A DNA stretch of 8,033 bases, taken from the NCBI GenBank assembly GCA_014376885.1, contig JACMQR010000129.1, forward strand, positions 1-8,033, read 5' to 3'. A program made the position numbers and the translations under genes. The stretch is from Polaromonas sp. GTDB lineage: Bacteria; Pseudomonadota; Gammaproteobacteria; Burkholderiales; Burkholderiaceae_C. Of the stretch, positions 1 to 6,802 are shown piece after piece. Position 1 is the stretch's first letter, and each line of letters opens with the position of its first letter. The notes beneath the pieces were generated by a model. The model searched no databases, had not been told where the DNA came from, and saw only the letters and a program-made list of their open reading frames with translations.

Positions 1-324
1 GGCCAGCACGCGCTCGGCCACGTCCAGGCGCTGGTCGGCGCGCAGCACGGCCACGTCAAAGCCGCTGCGCTCCATCTGCGCCAGCTGGTCGACCAGCACA
101 TCGCCCACAGCGCGGATTTCGCCGGTGAAGCCCAGCCGGCGACGCAGCAAGAAAGCCTGGCTGAAGGCCCGGCCATCGCTGAACTTGGGAAAGTTCAGGT
201 CAATTCGCGTCACGCCTTCAAGCGCCAGGCCCAGCGGGTCGGCGTCGTTGGCCAGTTCGATGATGTTTACATCGTTTGCACTGTTTGCGCCTGTCGCATG
301 GTCGCTTGTAGCTATTAATTTCAT
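1..324 (-). CDS. DUF934 family protein of the sulfite-reduction operon (partial, C-terminus beyond the left edge)
   Basis: The 108 visible codons, read from an ATG at 324-322, contain RIDLNFPKFSDGRAFSQAF followed by LLRRRLGFTGEIRAVGD and LVDQLAQMERSGFD. This is the typical core of DUF934, a small soluble family encoded beside cysI and cysH in proteobacteria. Its biochemical role is not established; the name 'oxidoreductase' sometimes attached to it rests on gene context, and a helper role in sulfite or APS/PAPS reduction is inference. It begins 38 bases after the cysI stop on the same strand, so it is probably co-transcribed with cysI. No clear Shine-Dalgarno sequence precedes the ATG. The start codon and first few residues (MKLIA) lie inside a dispersed palindromic repeat, and I see no other good in-frame start before the conserved domain. 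The first ~25 residues look poorly conserved. Family assignment is firm, function is not. Confidence 0.85.
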   Translation of the reverse strand, partial: MKLIATSDHATGANSANDVNIIELANDADPLGLALEGVTRIDLNFPKFSDGRAFSQAFLLRRRLGFTGEIRAVGDVLVDQLAQMERSGFDVAVLRADQRLDVAERVLA

Positions 325-327
325 AGT
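311..327. repeat. Dispersed AT-rich palindrome, copy 1 (overlaps the DUF934 start)
   Basis: GCTAT, 7-base spacer TAATTTC, then ATAGT: the last base breaks an otherwise perfect GCTAT/ATAGC stem. Sixteen bases (311-326) are the exact reverse complement of 7998-8013 near the other end of the window, and the similarity extends outward (GCTTG at 304-308 and TGAT at 327-330 both have counterparts). On the minus strand the element contains the ATG of the DUF934 gene. Confidence 0.7.
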
Positions 328-362
328 GATTTGCCGGTTGGGGATTGCGGGGTCGGCGGGCG

Positions 363-2171
363 TCAAGCAGCGCTTGATTCAGCCGTTTCGGCGCGGCTGG
401 CGCTGAAACGGGCGCCATTGGCCGCCAGCTTGAACGGGTCCGCCCCCACCCGGCGCAGCGTGGCGATGAAGGACTCGCGGCCCTGGCGCTGCAGGCGGTA
501 GGTGTCGAGCACGGCGGCAATCACCTCGGGCACCTCGGCGGCCGTGAACGACGGGCCGACCGCCTTGCCGGCCAGCGCCGGGCCGGACAGCGTCGAGCCG
601 TCCGAGCCGCCCAGAGACACCTGGTACCACTCCTTGCCGTCCTTGTCGACGCCCAGGATGCCGATGTGGCCGCTGTGGTGGTGGCCGCAGGAGTTGATGC
701 AGCCGCTGATGTGCAGGTCGATCGGGCCGATGTCATGCAGCTCGTCCAGATCCTGGTAGCGCTCGGTGATGGCTTCGGCGATCGGCAGCGACCGCGCATT
801 GGCCAGCGCGCAAAAGTCGCCGCCGGGGCAGGCGATCATGTCGGTCAGCAGGTGGATGTTGGCCTTGGCAAAGCCGGCCTGGCGCGCGGCGCGCCACAGC
901 TCGGGCAGCTGGTCGGCGCGCACCCACGGCAGCAGCAGGTTCTGCTCATGCGTCACGCGCACCTCGCCGGCGCTGAAGCGCTCGGCCAGGTCGGCGGCCA
1001 GGCCCAGCTGGTCGGCCGTGGCGTCGCCCGGCGCCTGGCCCAGGCGCTTGAAGGACAGCGTCACCGCACGCAGCTCGGGGTTTTGCTGGGCCGTGACATT
1101 TTGCTGCAGCCAGCGGGCAAAGGCGGCCTGTTCGTCGGCGGCCACCGGCGTGGCGGGCAGCCCCGCCGGGTTCAGCACCGGTGGCTCGAAGCAGGCGGCC
1201 ACCCGGTCGAATTCGGCCTGGGTGATGGTGTGCGGGCCGCCGTCATGCTCGACGATCTGCTGGAACTCGGCCTCGACGTCGTCGATGTACTTCTGGCCCT
1301 CGGCCTTGACCAGGATCTTGATGCGCGCCTTGTAGATGTTGTCGCGCCGGCCATAGCGGTTGTACACCCGCACGATGGCTTCGAGGAAATTCATGACCTG
1401 CTGCCATGGCAGGAATTCGCGGATCACCGTGCCGATGATCGGCGTGCGGCCCATGCCGCCGCCCACCAGCACCTTGAAGCCGAGCTCGCCGGCGTCGTTC
1501 TTCAGCAACTGCAGGCCGACGTCGTGCCAGCCGATGGCTGCGCGGTCTTCAGTGGCGCCGCTGATGGCGATCTTGAACTTGCGCGGCAAAAATGCGAACT
1601 CCGGGTGCAGCGTGCTCCACTGGCGCATGATCTCGCCGAACGGGCGCGGGTCGGCAATCTCGTCCACGGCAATGCCGGCCAGCGCGTCGCTGGTGATGTT
1701 GCGAATGCAGTTGCCGCTGGTCTGGATGCCGTGCATGTCCACGCTGGCCAGCAGGTCCATCACGTCGGCCGACTTGTCTAGCGGAATCCAGTTGTACTGC
1801 ACGTTCTGGCGGGTGGTGAAGTGGCCATAGCCCTGGGTCAGCACCGTGTGCACCGAGCCGCCGTTTTTCAAGGCCACCGGCCCGAGCTTGTCCTGCGCCT
1901 GCTGGGCCGACGCGATCAGGGCCGCATCGGGCTGGTCGTAGTCGCGGGCAATTTTTTCCAGCACGCGCAGCTGGGCGCTGGACAGCTCGCCGTAGGGCAC
2001 CGCCACGCGCAACATCGGCGCATAGCGCTGCACATACCAGCCGTTTTGCAGGCGCAGTGGCTTGAATTCGTCTTCGAGCAGCTGGCCGCCCTGCCAGCGG
2101 GTCAGCTGGTCGCGGAACTGGCTGGCACGGGCTTTCACAAACTGGCGGTCAAATTCGGTGTATTTATACAT
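363..2171 (-). CDS. cysI: Assimilatory sulfite reductase hemoprotein (nitrite/sulfite reductase family)
   Basis: This 602-residue siroheme/4Fe-4S enzyme carries out the six-electron reduction of sulfite to sulfide in the cytoplasm. Two ferredoxin-like half-domains alternate with two catalytic halves. The cluster and siroheme ligands are visible as CPGGDFC (C448, C454) and CINSC (C491, C495), the C-x5-C and C-x3-C spacing of the family. Substrate-pocket basic residues are recognisable by their surroundings: R121 in TTRQN, R157 in GNCIRN, and K198 and K200 in LPRKFK, which match E. coli CysI R83, R153, K215 and K217. The His-rich GHHHSGH after the second cysteine pair (496-502) fits the betaproteobacterial subgroup annotated 'nitrite/sulfite reductase'. 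The ATG at 2171 gives the normal N-terminus, although no strong ribosome binding site precedes it. The gene lies 78 bases after the TSUP permease and 38 before DUF934. No flavoprotein CysJ is encoded here, so the electron donor is unknown. Sulfite rather than nitrite as substrate is inferred from the cys context. Confidence 0.95.
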   Translation of the reverse strand: MYKYTEFDRQFVKARASQFRDQLTRWQGGQLLEDEFKPLRLQNGWYVQRYAPMLRVAVPYGELSSAQLRVLEKIARDYDQPDAALIASAQQAQDKLGPVALKNGGSVHTVLTQGYGHFTTRQNVQYNWIPLDKSADVMDLLASVDMHGIQTSGNCIRNITSDALAGIAVDEIADPRPFGEIMRQWSTLHPEFAFLPRKFKIAISGATEDRAAIGWHDVGLQLLKNDAGELGFKVLVGGGMGRTPIIGTVIREFLPWQQVMNFLEAIVRVYNRYGRRDNIYKARIKILVKAEGQKYIDDVEAEFQQIVEHDGGPHTITQAEFDRVAACFEPPVLNPAGLPATPVAADEQAAFARWLQQNVTAQQNPELRAVTLSFKRLGQAPGDATADQLGLAADLAERFSAGEVRVTHEQNLLLPWVRADQLPELWRAARQAGFAKANIHLLTDMIACPGGDFCALANARSLPIAEAITERYQDLDELHDIGPIDLHISGCINSCGHHHSGHIGILGVDKDGKEWYQVSLGGSDGSTLSGPALAGKAVGPSFTAAEVPEVIAAVLDTYRLQRQGRESFIATLRRVGADPFKLAANGARFSASRAETAESSAA

Positions 2172-2196
2172 GGCGGTTGAGGGACAAATGAAAGTC

Positions 2197-2249
2197 GAAA
2201 AATCAGAAAAATCAGGAAGTTTATAAGTCGTTGGGACTTGAACTGGAAA
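2197..2249 (-). promoter_or_regulatory. Possible internal promoter and leader for cysI
   Basis: In the 78-base gap between the permease gene and cysI, the minus strand carries TATAAA (2225-2220), 18 bases downstream of TTTCCA (2249-2244). These match the sigma-70 -10 and -35 hexamers at 5/6 and 4/6 positions. An inverted repeat AAGTC-N5-GACTT (2225-2239) sits between them. The leader further contains a perfect 9-base tandem duplication (2197-2205 and 2206-2214, GAAAAATCA on the plus strand). An internal start would let cysI be expressed apart from the permease. There is no experimental support, and such hexamers also arise by chance in AT-rich spacers. Confidence 0.3.
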
Positions 2250-3041
2250 TTAAATCGAAATCAGCTTGATGCCGGCATAAGCCAGCAGCACCGACAGCAG
2301 TGAGCGAATGACGCGATCAGGCGTTTTGCGCATCAATTGCGAGCCGATCCAGATGCCGGGCAGCGAGCCGGCCAGCAGCTTGAGCAGCAGCGGCCAGTCT
2401 ACCGAACCGATCGACGCATGGCCCAGGCCTGCCACCAGCGTCAGCGGCACCGCATGGGCAATGTCGGCGGCCACGATGCGCGGCAGCGGCAGGGCCGGGT
2501 AGAGCAGCATCAAAACGGTCACGCCGATGGCACCCGCGCCCACCGAAGTCAGGGTCACCAGGCTGCCGATCACCGCGCCAAACACGATCGGCAGCGCCCA
2601 GTGGCGCGCGCGCGTTGCCTGGGCCAGCAGCTCGGGCGCGATCCGGGTGGGCGCCGCCTTGCCGCGCACCACCTTGTAAAAGGTGGCGCTGGCCGTCAGC
2701 AGCAGCGCCGCCCCCAGCGTCGTCGTCATGATGGCCTGGGTCTGCGGATTGGCCGGGCCGAGGCGCTGCAAGAAGTGCAGCGTCACCAGCGCCGCCGGAA
2801 TGCTGCCCAGCGCCGTCTGCCCGACGATTTTCCAGTCCACCAGCCGGGCGCGCGCCAGGCTCACCGTGCCGCCCAGCTTGGTGAAGGCGGCAAACAGCAG
2901 GTCGGTGCCAATGGCCAGGTGCGGCTTGACGCCGAACACGAAGATAAGGATGGGCGTCATCAGCGAGCCGCCGCCCACGCCGGTCAGGCCGACCACCAGG
3001 CCCACGACGAAGCCGGCAAATACAAAAGCGAAATCATGCAT
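2250..3041 (-). CDS. TauE/SafE (TSUP) family membrane permease, probably for sulfite or sulfate
   Basis: This 263-residue inner-membrane protein is almost wholly hydrophobic, with seven or eight predicted helices. It has the internal duplication typical of the family: a first glycine-rich motif GLTGVGGGSLMTP (18-30) and a matching LTSVGAGAIG (164-173) opening the second half. A cytoplasm-like basic stretch around 124-147 separates the halves. TSUP proteins move small organosulfur or sulfur oxyanions (TauE and SafE are named as exporters; the C. glutamicum CysZ of the cys cluster is a proposed sulfate importer). Position at the head of a cysI operon favours sulfate uptake or relief of toxic sulfite, and the sequence alone cannot say which. 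The ATG at 3041 starts directly into the first helix, as expected; its ribosome binding site is poor. It is the first gene of the minus-strand operon, followed after 78 bases by cysI. Confidence 0.88.
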   Translation of the reverse strand: MHDFAFVFAGFVVGLVVGLTGVGGGSLMTPILIFVFGVKPHLAIGTDLLFAAFTKLGGTVSLARARLVDWKIVGQTALGSIPAALVTLHFLQRLGPANPQTQAIMTTTLGAALLLTASATFYKVVRGKAAPTRIAPELLAQATRARHWALPIVFGAVIGSLVTLTSVGAGAIGVTVLMLLYPALPLPRIVAADIAHAVPLTLVAGLGHASIGSVDWPLLLKLLAGSLPGIWIGSQLMRKTPDRVIRSLLSVLLAYAGIKLISI

Positions 3042-3061
3042 AAGGGCGAAAATGTAACCAC

Positions 3062-3115
3062 GTTCCTTATCAATCCAAACTACTGTTTTGTTGTTCCTTT
3101 ATGCGAATAAGCATA
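3062..3115 (-). promoter_or_regulatory. Candidate sulfur-responsive control region of the permease-cysI operon
   Basis: Read toward the permease gene (minus strand), this AT-rich segment carries ATAAAGGAAC (3102-3093) and a near-identical ATAAGGAAC (3070-3062), with their GGAAC parts 31 bases apart, about three helical turns. Just upstream is an inverted repeat TATGC-N6-GCATA (3100-3115). Paired half-sites on one face of the helix are typical of LysR-type activators, and CysB is the family member that controls cys genes in proteobacteria; naming CysB here is inference. A longer form, ATAAAGGAACAA (3102-3091), recurs upstream of sbp. A weak promoter is possible downstream, with TTGGAT and TACATT 16 bases apart on the minus strand, and poor -35 elements are usual for activator-dependent promoters. 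Confidence 0.4.
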
Positions 3116-3280
3116 TTCACCAGTGTGTATTCGCCATTGCCGGCGCATGGTGTTGCCAAGCAGCCAAACTCAAAGCCAGATTTAAAGTACGACAGCGCGC
3201 GGCTGCGGCGCGTCCGCTGTACAGTCTGGTTTTTTCAGCGGGCCGGGCGGCCTGTCTGGTTCCCGAACAGTCAAAATTTT
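3116..3280 (+). other. Upstream region of the substrate-binding protein gene, no gene seen
   Basis: This stretch is the right part of the 251-base divergent gap (3042-3292). The reading frame of the downstream gene stays open through it back to an ATG at 3101, but the encoded residues resemble nothing and lie ahead of a clear signal peptide, so I read it as untranslated. It contains GTCTGGTT twice, 30 bases apart (3224-3231 and 3254-3261). I could not identify a convincing sigma-70 promoter or a terminator. Confidence 0.4.
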
Positions 3281-3295
3281 GGAGAAAAAACCTTG
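3281..3295 (+). promoter_or_regulatory. Ribosome binding site and TTG start that set the N-terminus of the substrate-binding protein
   Basis: GGAG at 3281-3284 is followed by an 8-base A-rich spacer and TTG at 3293. Starting here yields a complete secretion signal (basic MKFLK, hydrophobic core, AHA cleavage site). The only upstream ATG in frame, at 3101, would add 64 unrelated residues; the next internal Met (residue 12) would remove the basic N-region. Confidence 0.75.
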
Positions 3296-4504
3296 AAATT
3301 CCTGAAACCTGCGGTGCTGGGCGGCATGTTGCTGGCGGCTTCATGGCTTGCGCACGCGGCCCCGAACTCGCCGATCAAGATTGGCGAAATCAACAGTTAT
3401 TCGACAATTCCTCAGTTCACCCTGCCATACCGCCAGGGCTGGCAGCTGGCTGTCGAGGAAGTCAACGCCGCCGGCGGCCTGCTGGGCCGCCAGGTCGAGG
3501 TAATTGCCAGAGACGACGCCGGCAAGCCCGAAGAAGCCCTGCGCCACGCCATCGAGCTGACCGCCAAGGAAAAGGTCGATGTGCTGGCCGGCGGCTTTTT
3601 GTCCAACGTCGGGCTGGCCCTGGCCGACCATGCGCAGAAGAACAAGCGCGTGTTCATCGCCAGCGAGCCTTTGAGCGACGCCATCGTCTGGGACAAGGGC
3701 AACCGCTACACCTTCCGCCTGCGCCCCAGCACCTACATGCAGGCCGCCATGCTGGTCGAGGAAGCCGCCAAGCTGCCCGCCAAGCGCTGGGCAACGATTG
3801 CGCCGAACTACGAGTACGGCCAGAGCGCCGTCGCCAGCTTCAAGGAGCTGCTCAAGGCCAGGCGGCCCGATGTGGAGTTTGTCGGCGAGCAGTGGCCCGC
3901 CCTGGGCAAGCTGGAGGCCGGCACTGCCCTGCAGGCGACGATGCAAAGCAAGCCCGATGCGATCTTCAACGTGACCTTCGGCGCCGACCTGGCCAAGCTG
4001 GTGCGCGAAGGCAACCAGCGCGGCATTTTTCCGAAAGTGCCGGTGGTGTCGCTGCTGTCGGGCGAGCCCGAATACCTCGACGTGCTGAAAGACGAAACGC
4101 CCAAGGGCTGGATCGTCACCGGCTACCCGTGGGACCAGATCGACTCGCGCGAGCACGCCAGCTTTGCCGCCAACTACTACCGCCGCTTCAACGAATACCC
4201 GAAGGTCGGCTCGGTGGTGGGTTACGCCACCATGCAGGCGATTTTTGCGGCCATCAAGAAAGCCAACTCGACGGACAACGAAAAGCTGGTGACGGCGCTG
4301 CGCGGCCTGAAGTTCAGCACGCCCTTCGGCCCGGCCGAGTTCCGCGCCATCGACCACCAGTCGACCATGGGCGCTTTTGTCGGCAAGCTCGATTTGCGCG
4401 GCAGCAAGGGCACGATGGTCAACTGGCGCTATGCCGACGGCAAGGCGTATTTGCCAAGCGACGCCTATGTGAAGGCGCGCCGGCCGGCTGAGGCGATGAA
4501 GTGA
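3293..4504 (+). CDS. Periplasmic substrate-binding protein of a LivK-type (branched-chain amino acid family) ABC transporter
   Basis: The product is 403 residues from the TTG start. Residues 1-22 form a Sec signal peptide (MKFLKPAVLG, hydrophobic stretch, AHA before the cut), leaving a mature periplasmic protein of about 381 residues. The fold is the type I two-lobe binding protein (Peripla_BP_6): the mature N-terminus IKIGEINSYS (28-37), the hallmark AVEEVNAAGGLLGR (53-66) with the DD pair at 74-75, and AGGFLSNVG (99-107) near the usual ligand-contact region. Such proteins bind amino acids, amides, urea or aromatic acids, and the ligand cannot be told from sequence here. No permease or ATPase gene lies beside it, so it is either an orphan that feeds a transporter encoded elsewhere or a sensory binding protein. 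It is transcribed divergently from the sulfur operon and converges on mnmC; a link to sulfur compounds is possible only by position. Confidence 0.88.
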   Translation: MKFLKPAVLGGMLLAASWLAHAAPNSPIKIGEINSYSTIPQFTLPYRQGWQLAVEEVNAAGGLLGRQVEVIARDDAGKPEEALRHAIELTAKEKVDVLAGGFLSNVGLALADHAQKNKRVFIASEPLSDAIVWDKGNRYTFRLRPSTYMQAAMLVEEAAKLPAKRWATIAPNYEYGQSAVASFKELLKARRPDVEFVGEQWPALGKLEAGTALQATMQSKPDAIFNVTFGADLAKLVREGNQRGIFPKVPVVSLLSGEPEYLDVLKDETPKGWIVTGYPWDQIDSREHASFAANYYRRFNEYPKVGSVVGYATMQAIFAAIKKANSTDNEKLVTALRGLKFSTPFGPAEFRAIDHQSTMGAFVGKLDLRGSKGTMVNWRYADGKAYLPSDAYVKARRPAEAMK

Positions 4505-4507
4505 TCT

Positions 4508-4524
4508 GCTATTGATTAAATAGC
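4508..4524. repeat. Dispersed AT-rich palindrome, copy 2 (between convergent genes)
   Basis: GCTAT, 7-base spacer TGATTAA, ATAGC: a perfect 5-base stem with the same geometry as the other two copies. It starts 4 bases after the substrate-binding protein stop, within the 70-base gap between two converging genes (4505-4574). The rest of the gap ends in ATATTTTTT (4566-4574) ahead of the mnmC stop. The short A/T-rich stem is too weak to call a terminator with confidence, though a role at transcript ends is possible. From memory, similar AT-rich palindromes with a conserved flank recur between genes in Comamonadaceae genomes. Confidence 0.6.
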
Positions 4525-4574
4525 TAGTTGTGGCCGTCCGTATTGCATATAAGACCAATCCAACGAATATTTTT

Positions 4575-6479
4575 TCAGGCGGCGGACTTCGTTATCCGCG
4601 CGGCGTACGGCGGCCGCAGCGCATCGGCCAGGCGCTGCTCGACCGGCAGGGGTTCGCCATGCAGCCGGGCGGCCAGCAGCTCGCCGCACAATGCGGCGAA
4701 GCTCAAGCCGCGCGCGCCCATGCCGCTGCACACCCACACGCCGGGCGCGCCGTCGAGCGGGCCGAGCGCCGGCAAGCGGCTGGGCGTGGCGCAGCGAACG
4801 CCGGCCCAGCCGCGCACCTGCCCGGCGGCAAAAGCAGGTGACAGCGCCTGGACCGCCGAGGGCAGCAATGCCTGCAATTTTTGAAAATTGTCCTGTGCGT
4901 CGCCAGGCCGCAGTTCGCAGCTGGCGCTGTCGCGCTCGAAGGTCGACCCAGTAAGCCAGGCCATGCCTTCGGCCAGTGGCACCGCCGGCAGCAAACTGCC
5001 ATGGCCATTGACCGGAAACGGCGGCAGTGCGTGGGCGTTGTCCGGCGCTTGCAGGCCCCAGGACGCCTGGCCCCGAATGGCCTGCAGCGCCAGCGCAGGG
5101 CTGAGTCCCACAGCGGGGGCCAAGGCGCCGCTGGCGTAACCCGCCGCCAGCACCACCAGCTCGGCGCTGGCCAGCTCCTGCCCGGCCGCCCCCAGCACCT
5201 GCCAGGCGTCCCCCTTCCGGACCAGCCGGGTGACGGCCGCCTGGCCGCGCCAGGCAACGCCCGGCATGGCCAGCCAGGCCCGCACCAGGCTGGCCGGCTT
5301 GATCCAGCCGGCCTGGGCATGCCACAGCGCCGGGGTACCTGGCATCAAGCCGCAGTCGTCAAGCTGCGCGGGCGTGGCCTGGCGGGTCCAGTCGCCTGCC
5401 GCGCCTTCCAGCGCCTGCCCGGCCTGCCAGGCGGCGGGCCGCCTGCGGGGGTGTTCAAGGCAGTGCTCCAGTACCCCGGTCAGGTCCCAGTCGCTGCCGG
5501 CGTGCAGCAGCGCGTCGGCCTGCTGCAGCGTTGCCCGGATGCCGCTGCGCGACAGGCGCGACAGCACGCTGTCGTCAGGCGAGACATGCGGCGCCAGCAG
5601 GCCGGCCGGCAGGCTTGAGGCGCCGGCGGCTGGCGCGTCGGCGGCGTCCAGCACCGTCACCCGCCAGCCGCGGCGCGCCAGGCTGGCCGCCACGGCCGCG
5701 CCGGACAGGCCGGCGCCCACCACGATGCAGCGCGCCGGGGCGGGCGCTGGCGGCGCTGTGGATTGCCTGGGCTCCCAGGCGGGCTGGTATTGGCCCTGCA
5801 GGTTGTCGCGTTTGGGCGGCGTGCCAGGCACTTTCTGCATGACGAAGCCGCACTGCGCCAGCGAGTCGCGCACACTGCGCGCCACCGTCCAGGTCGCCAC
5901 GCGGGTGCCGCGCCGGCAGCGCCGGGCCACCGCCTTGAAGATGTGCACATCCCAGATGCCGGGATTCACAACCGGGCTGAAGCCGTCCAGGAACACCGAG
6001 TCGGCGGTGAACGTCGCGCGCTGCAGCAGCGCTTTTGCGTCGCCGATATGCAGCGTGAGCAGCACCCGCCCGCCCTCGAACACCAGCCGGTGAACGCCGG
6101 GCAGCAGCCCCCAGAGCTGGCGCTGCAACTGCTCGGCCAAGGGAAAAAGCTCGGGATGCGCCTGGGCGCTGCGCAGCACATCGTCGGCGCTGGCCGGAAA
6201 GGCCTCCAGCGAGACAAAATGCAGCAGGCGGGGGCGCAGTGGGTCGGCCTGCCATGCCGCCCAGGTCACCAAAAAATTCAGCCCGAGGCCAAAACCGGTT
6301 TCCAGGATGCACCACTGGGGCTGGCTGGCCCAGGCCGCAGGCAGGCCGCAGCCTTTGAAAAAAACCTCCCGCGCCTGGTCGAGCCCGCCAAGCTCGCTGT
6401 GGTAGCGGTCGCCAAAGCGCGGGCTGAACGCACTGCCGCCGGGCGTGCCGTCTTGCCGCCAGTCAATGCGCTCGGGCAT
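4575..6479 (-). CDS. mnmC: Bifunctional tRNA wobble-uridine modification protein MnmC (methyltransferase plus FAD oxidoreductase)
   Basis: This 634-residue cytoplasmic enzyme performs the last steps of mnm5(s2)U34 synthesis in tRNAs. The C-terminal FAD domain removes the carboxymethyl group from cmnm5(s2)U, and the N-terminal domain methylates the resulting nm5(s2)U using S-adenosylmethionine. The MnmD-like methyltransferase (about 1-235) shows ILETGFGLGLNFL (58-70) for SAM binding and LDGFSP (164-169), whose D165 corresponds to the catalytic aspartate of E. coli MnmC. A Pro/Ala-rich linker (236-249) leads to a DAO-type oxidoreductase: dinucleotide fold VVGAGLSG (253-260) with the ribose-binding acid at D278 in VTVLD, RGWAGVRCATPSR (556-568), and GMGARGLSFAALCGELLA (587-604) near the end. 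Both active domains are complete and the length is normal for fused MnmC. It starts 9 bases after the yggX stop and has no evident ribosome binding site of its own, which suggests translational coupling. Confidence 0.95.
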   Translation of the reverse strand: MPERIDWRQDGTPGGSAFSPRFGDRYHSELGGLDQAREVFFKGCGLPAAWASQPQWCILETGFGLGLNFLVTWAAWQADPLRPRLLHFVSLEAFPASADDVLRSAQAHPELFPLAEQLQRQLWGLLPGVHRLVFEGGRVLLTLHIGDAKALLQRATFTADSVFLDGFSPVVNPGIWDVHIFKAVARRCRRGTRVATWTVARSVRDSLAQCGFVMQKVPGTPPKRDNLQGQYQPAWEPRQSTAPPAPAPARCIVVGAGLSGAAVAASLARRGWRVTVLDAADAPAAGASSLPAGLLAPHVSPDDSVLSRLSRSGIRATLQQADALLHAGSDWDLTGVLEHCLEHPRRRPAAWQAGQALEGAAGDWTRQATPAQLDDCGLMPGTPALWHAQAGWIKPASLVRAWLAMPGVAWRGQAAVTRLVRKGDAWQVLGAAGQELASAELVVLAAGYASGALAPAVGLSPALALQAIRGQASWGLQAPDNAHALPPFPVNGHGSLLPAVPLAEGMAWLTGSTFERDSASCELRPGDAQDNFQKLQALLPSAVQALSPAFAAGQVRGWAGVRCATPSRLPALGPLDGAPGVWVCSGMGARGLSFAALCGELLAARLHGEPLPVEQRLADALRPPYAARITKSAA

Positions 6480-6488
6480 TTGCAGCGC

Positions 6489-6761
6489 TCAGGCCGCCGG
6501 CGGCACGTAGCCCTGCACCGCATCGGCGCCATCGCCGAAAAAATGCTTTTCCATTTGCCGCGCCAGGTATTGGCGGGCCCGGGCGTCGGCCAGGTTCAGG
6601 CGGTTTTCATTGACCAGCATGGTCTGCTGCTTCATCCAGTCGGCCCAGGCCTGCTTGCTGACCTCTTCCCAGATGCGCTTGCCCAGGGGGCCGGGGTAGG
6701 GCGGCAGATCGAGGCCCTCGGCTTCCTTGCCGAGCTTGATGCAATTGACGAGACGTGCCAT
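6489..6761 (-). CDS. yggX: YggX, probable Fe(II)-trafficking / oxidative damage protection protein
   Basis: The 90-residue protein matches YggX along its whole length: [18 protein letters not shown] at the N-terminus, [12 protein letters not shown], then [20 protein letters not shown] and the end motif MEKHFFG. C7 is the conserved cysteine linked to resistance of iron-sulfur proteins to superoxide in enterobacteria. The family is proposed to limit free iron or to help Fe-S cluster maintenance, but direct biochemical proof is limited. Residues after HFFG (76-90) form a short variable tail. In E. coli yggX sits beside mutY; here it heads a two-gene unit with mnmC, 9 bases apart. The start at 6761 is the usual MAR. 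A possible AAGAAC-type ribosome binding site is weak. The gene is divergent from sbp across a 145-base gap. Confidence 0.95.
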   Translation of the reverse strand: MARLVNCIKLGKEAEGLDLPPYPGPLGKRIWEEVSKQAWADWMKQQTMLVNENRLNLADARARQYLARQMEKHFFGDGADAVQGYVPPAA

Positions 6762-6802
6762 GAGAAGCGTTCTTTCGTGTTTTTAAAGTCTACAGATGAT
6801 TT

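Noticed and set aside
666..1781. A 371-residue open frame on the plus strand, antisense to cysI
   Set aside because: It lies entirely within cysI, is rich in Ala, Gly, His, Gln and Val as expected from a GC-rich shadow frame, and resembles no known family. The minus-strand frame shows full CysI motifs.
2337..3110. A 257-residue plus-strand frame antisense to the TSUP permease
   Set aside because: Its composition is dominated by Arg, Gln, His and Ala and lacks domain features, while the opposite strand encodes clear TSUP motifs and membrane helices.
3101..3292. An N-terminal extension of the substrate-binding protein from the ATG at 3101
   Set aside because: It would place 64 unrelated residues ahead of a complete Sec signal. 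The TTG at 3293 has a well-spaced GGAG.
3341..4558. A 405-residue minus-strand frame antisense to the substrate-binding protein gene
   Set aside because: It is a shadow of a well-supported LivK-type protein with ribosome binding site and signal peptide on the plus strand.
4505..4574. A bidirectional terminator between the converging genes
   Set aside because: The palindrome stem is five base pairs and the T-run at 4569-4574 is about 45 bases away from it; kept only as a repeat.
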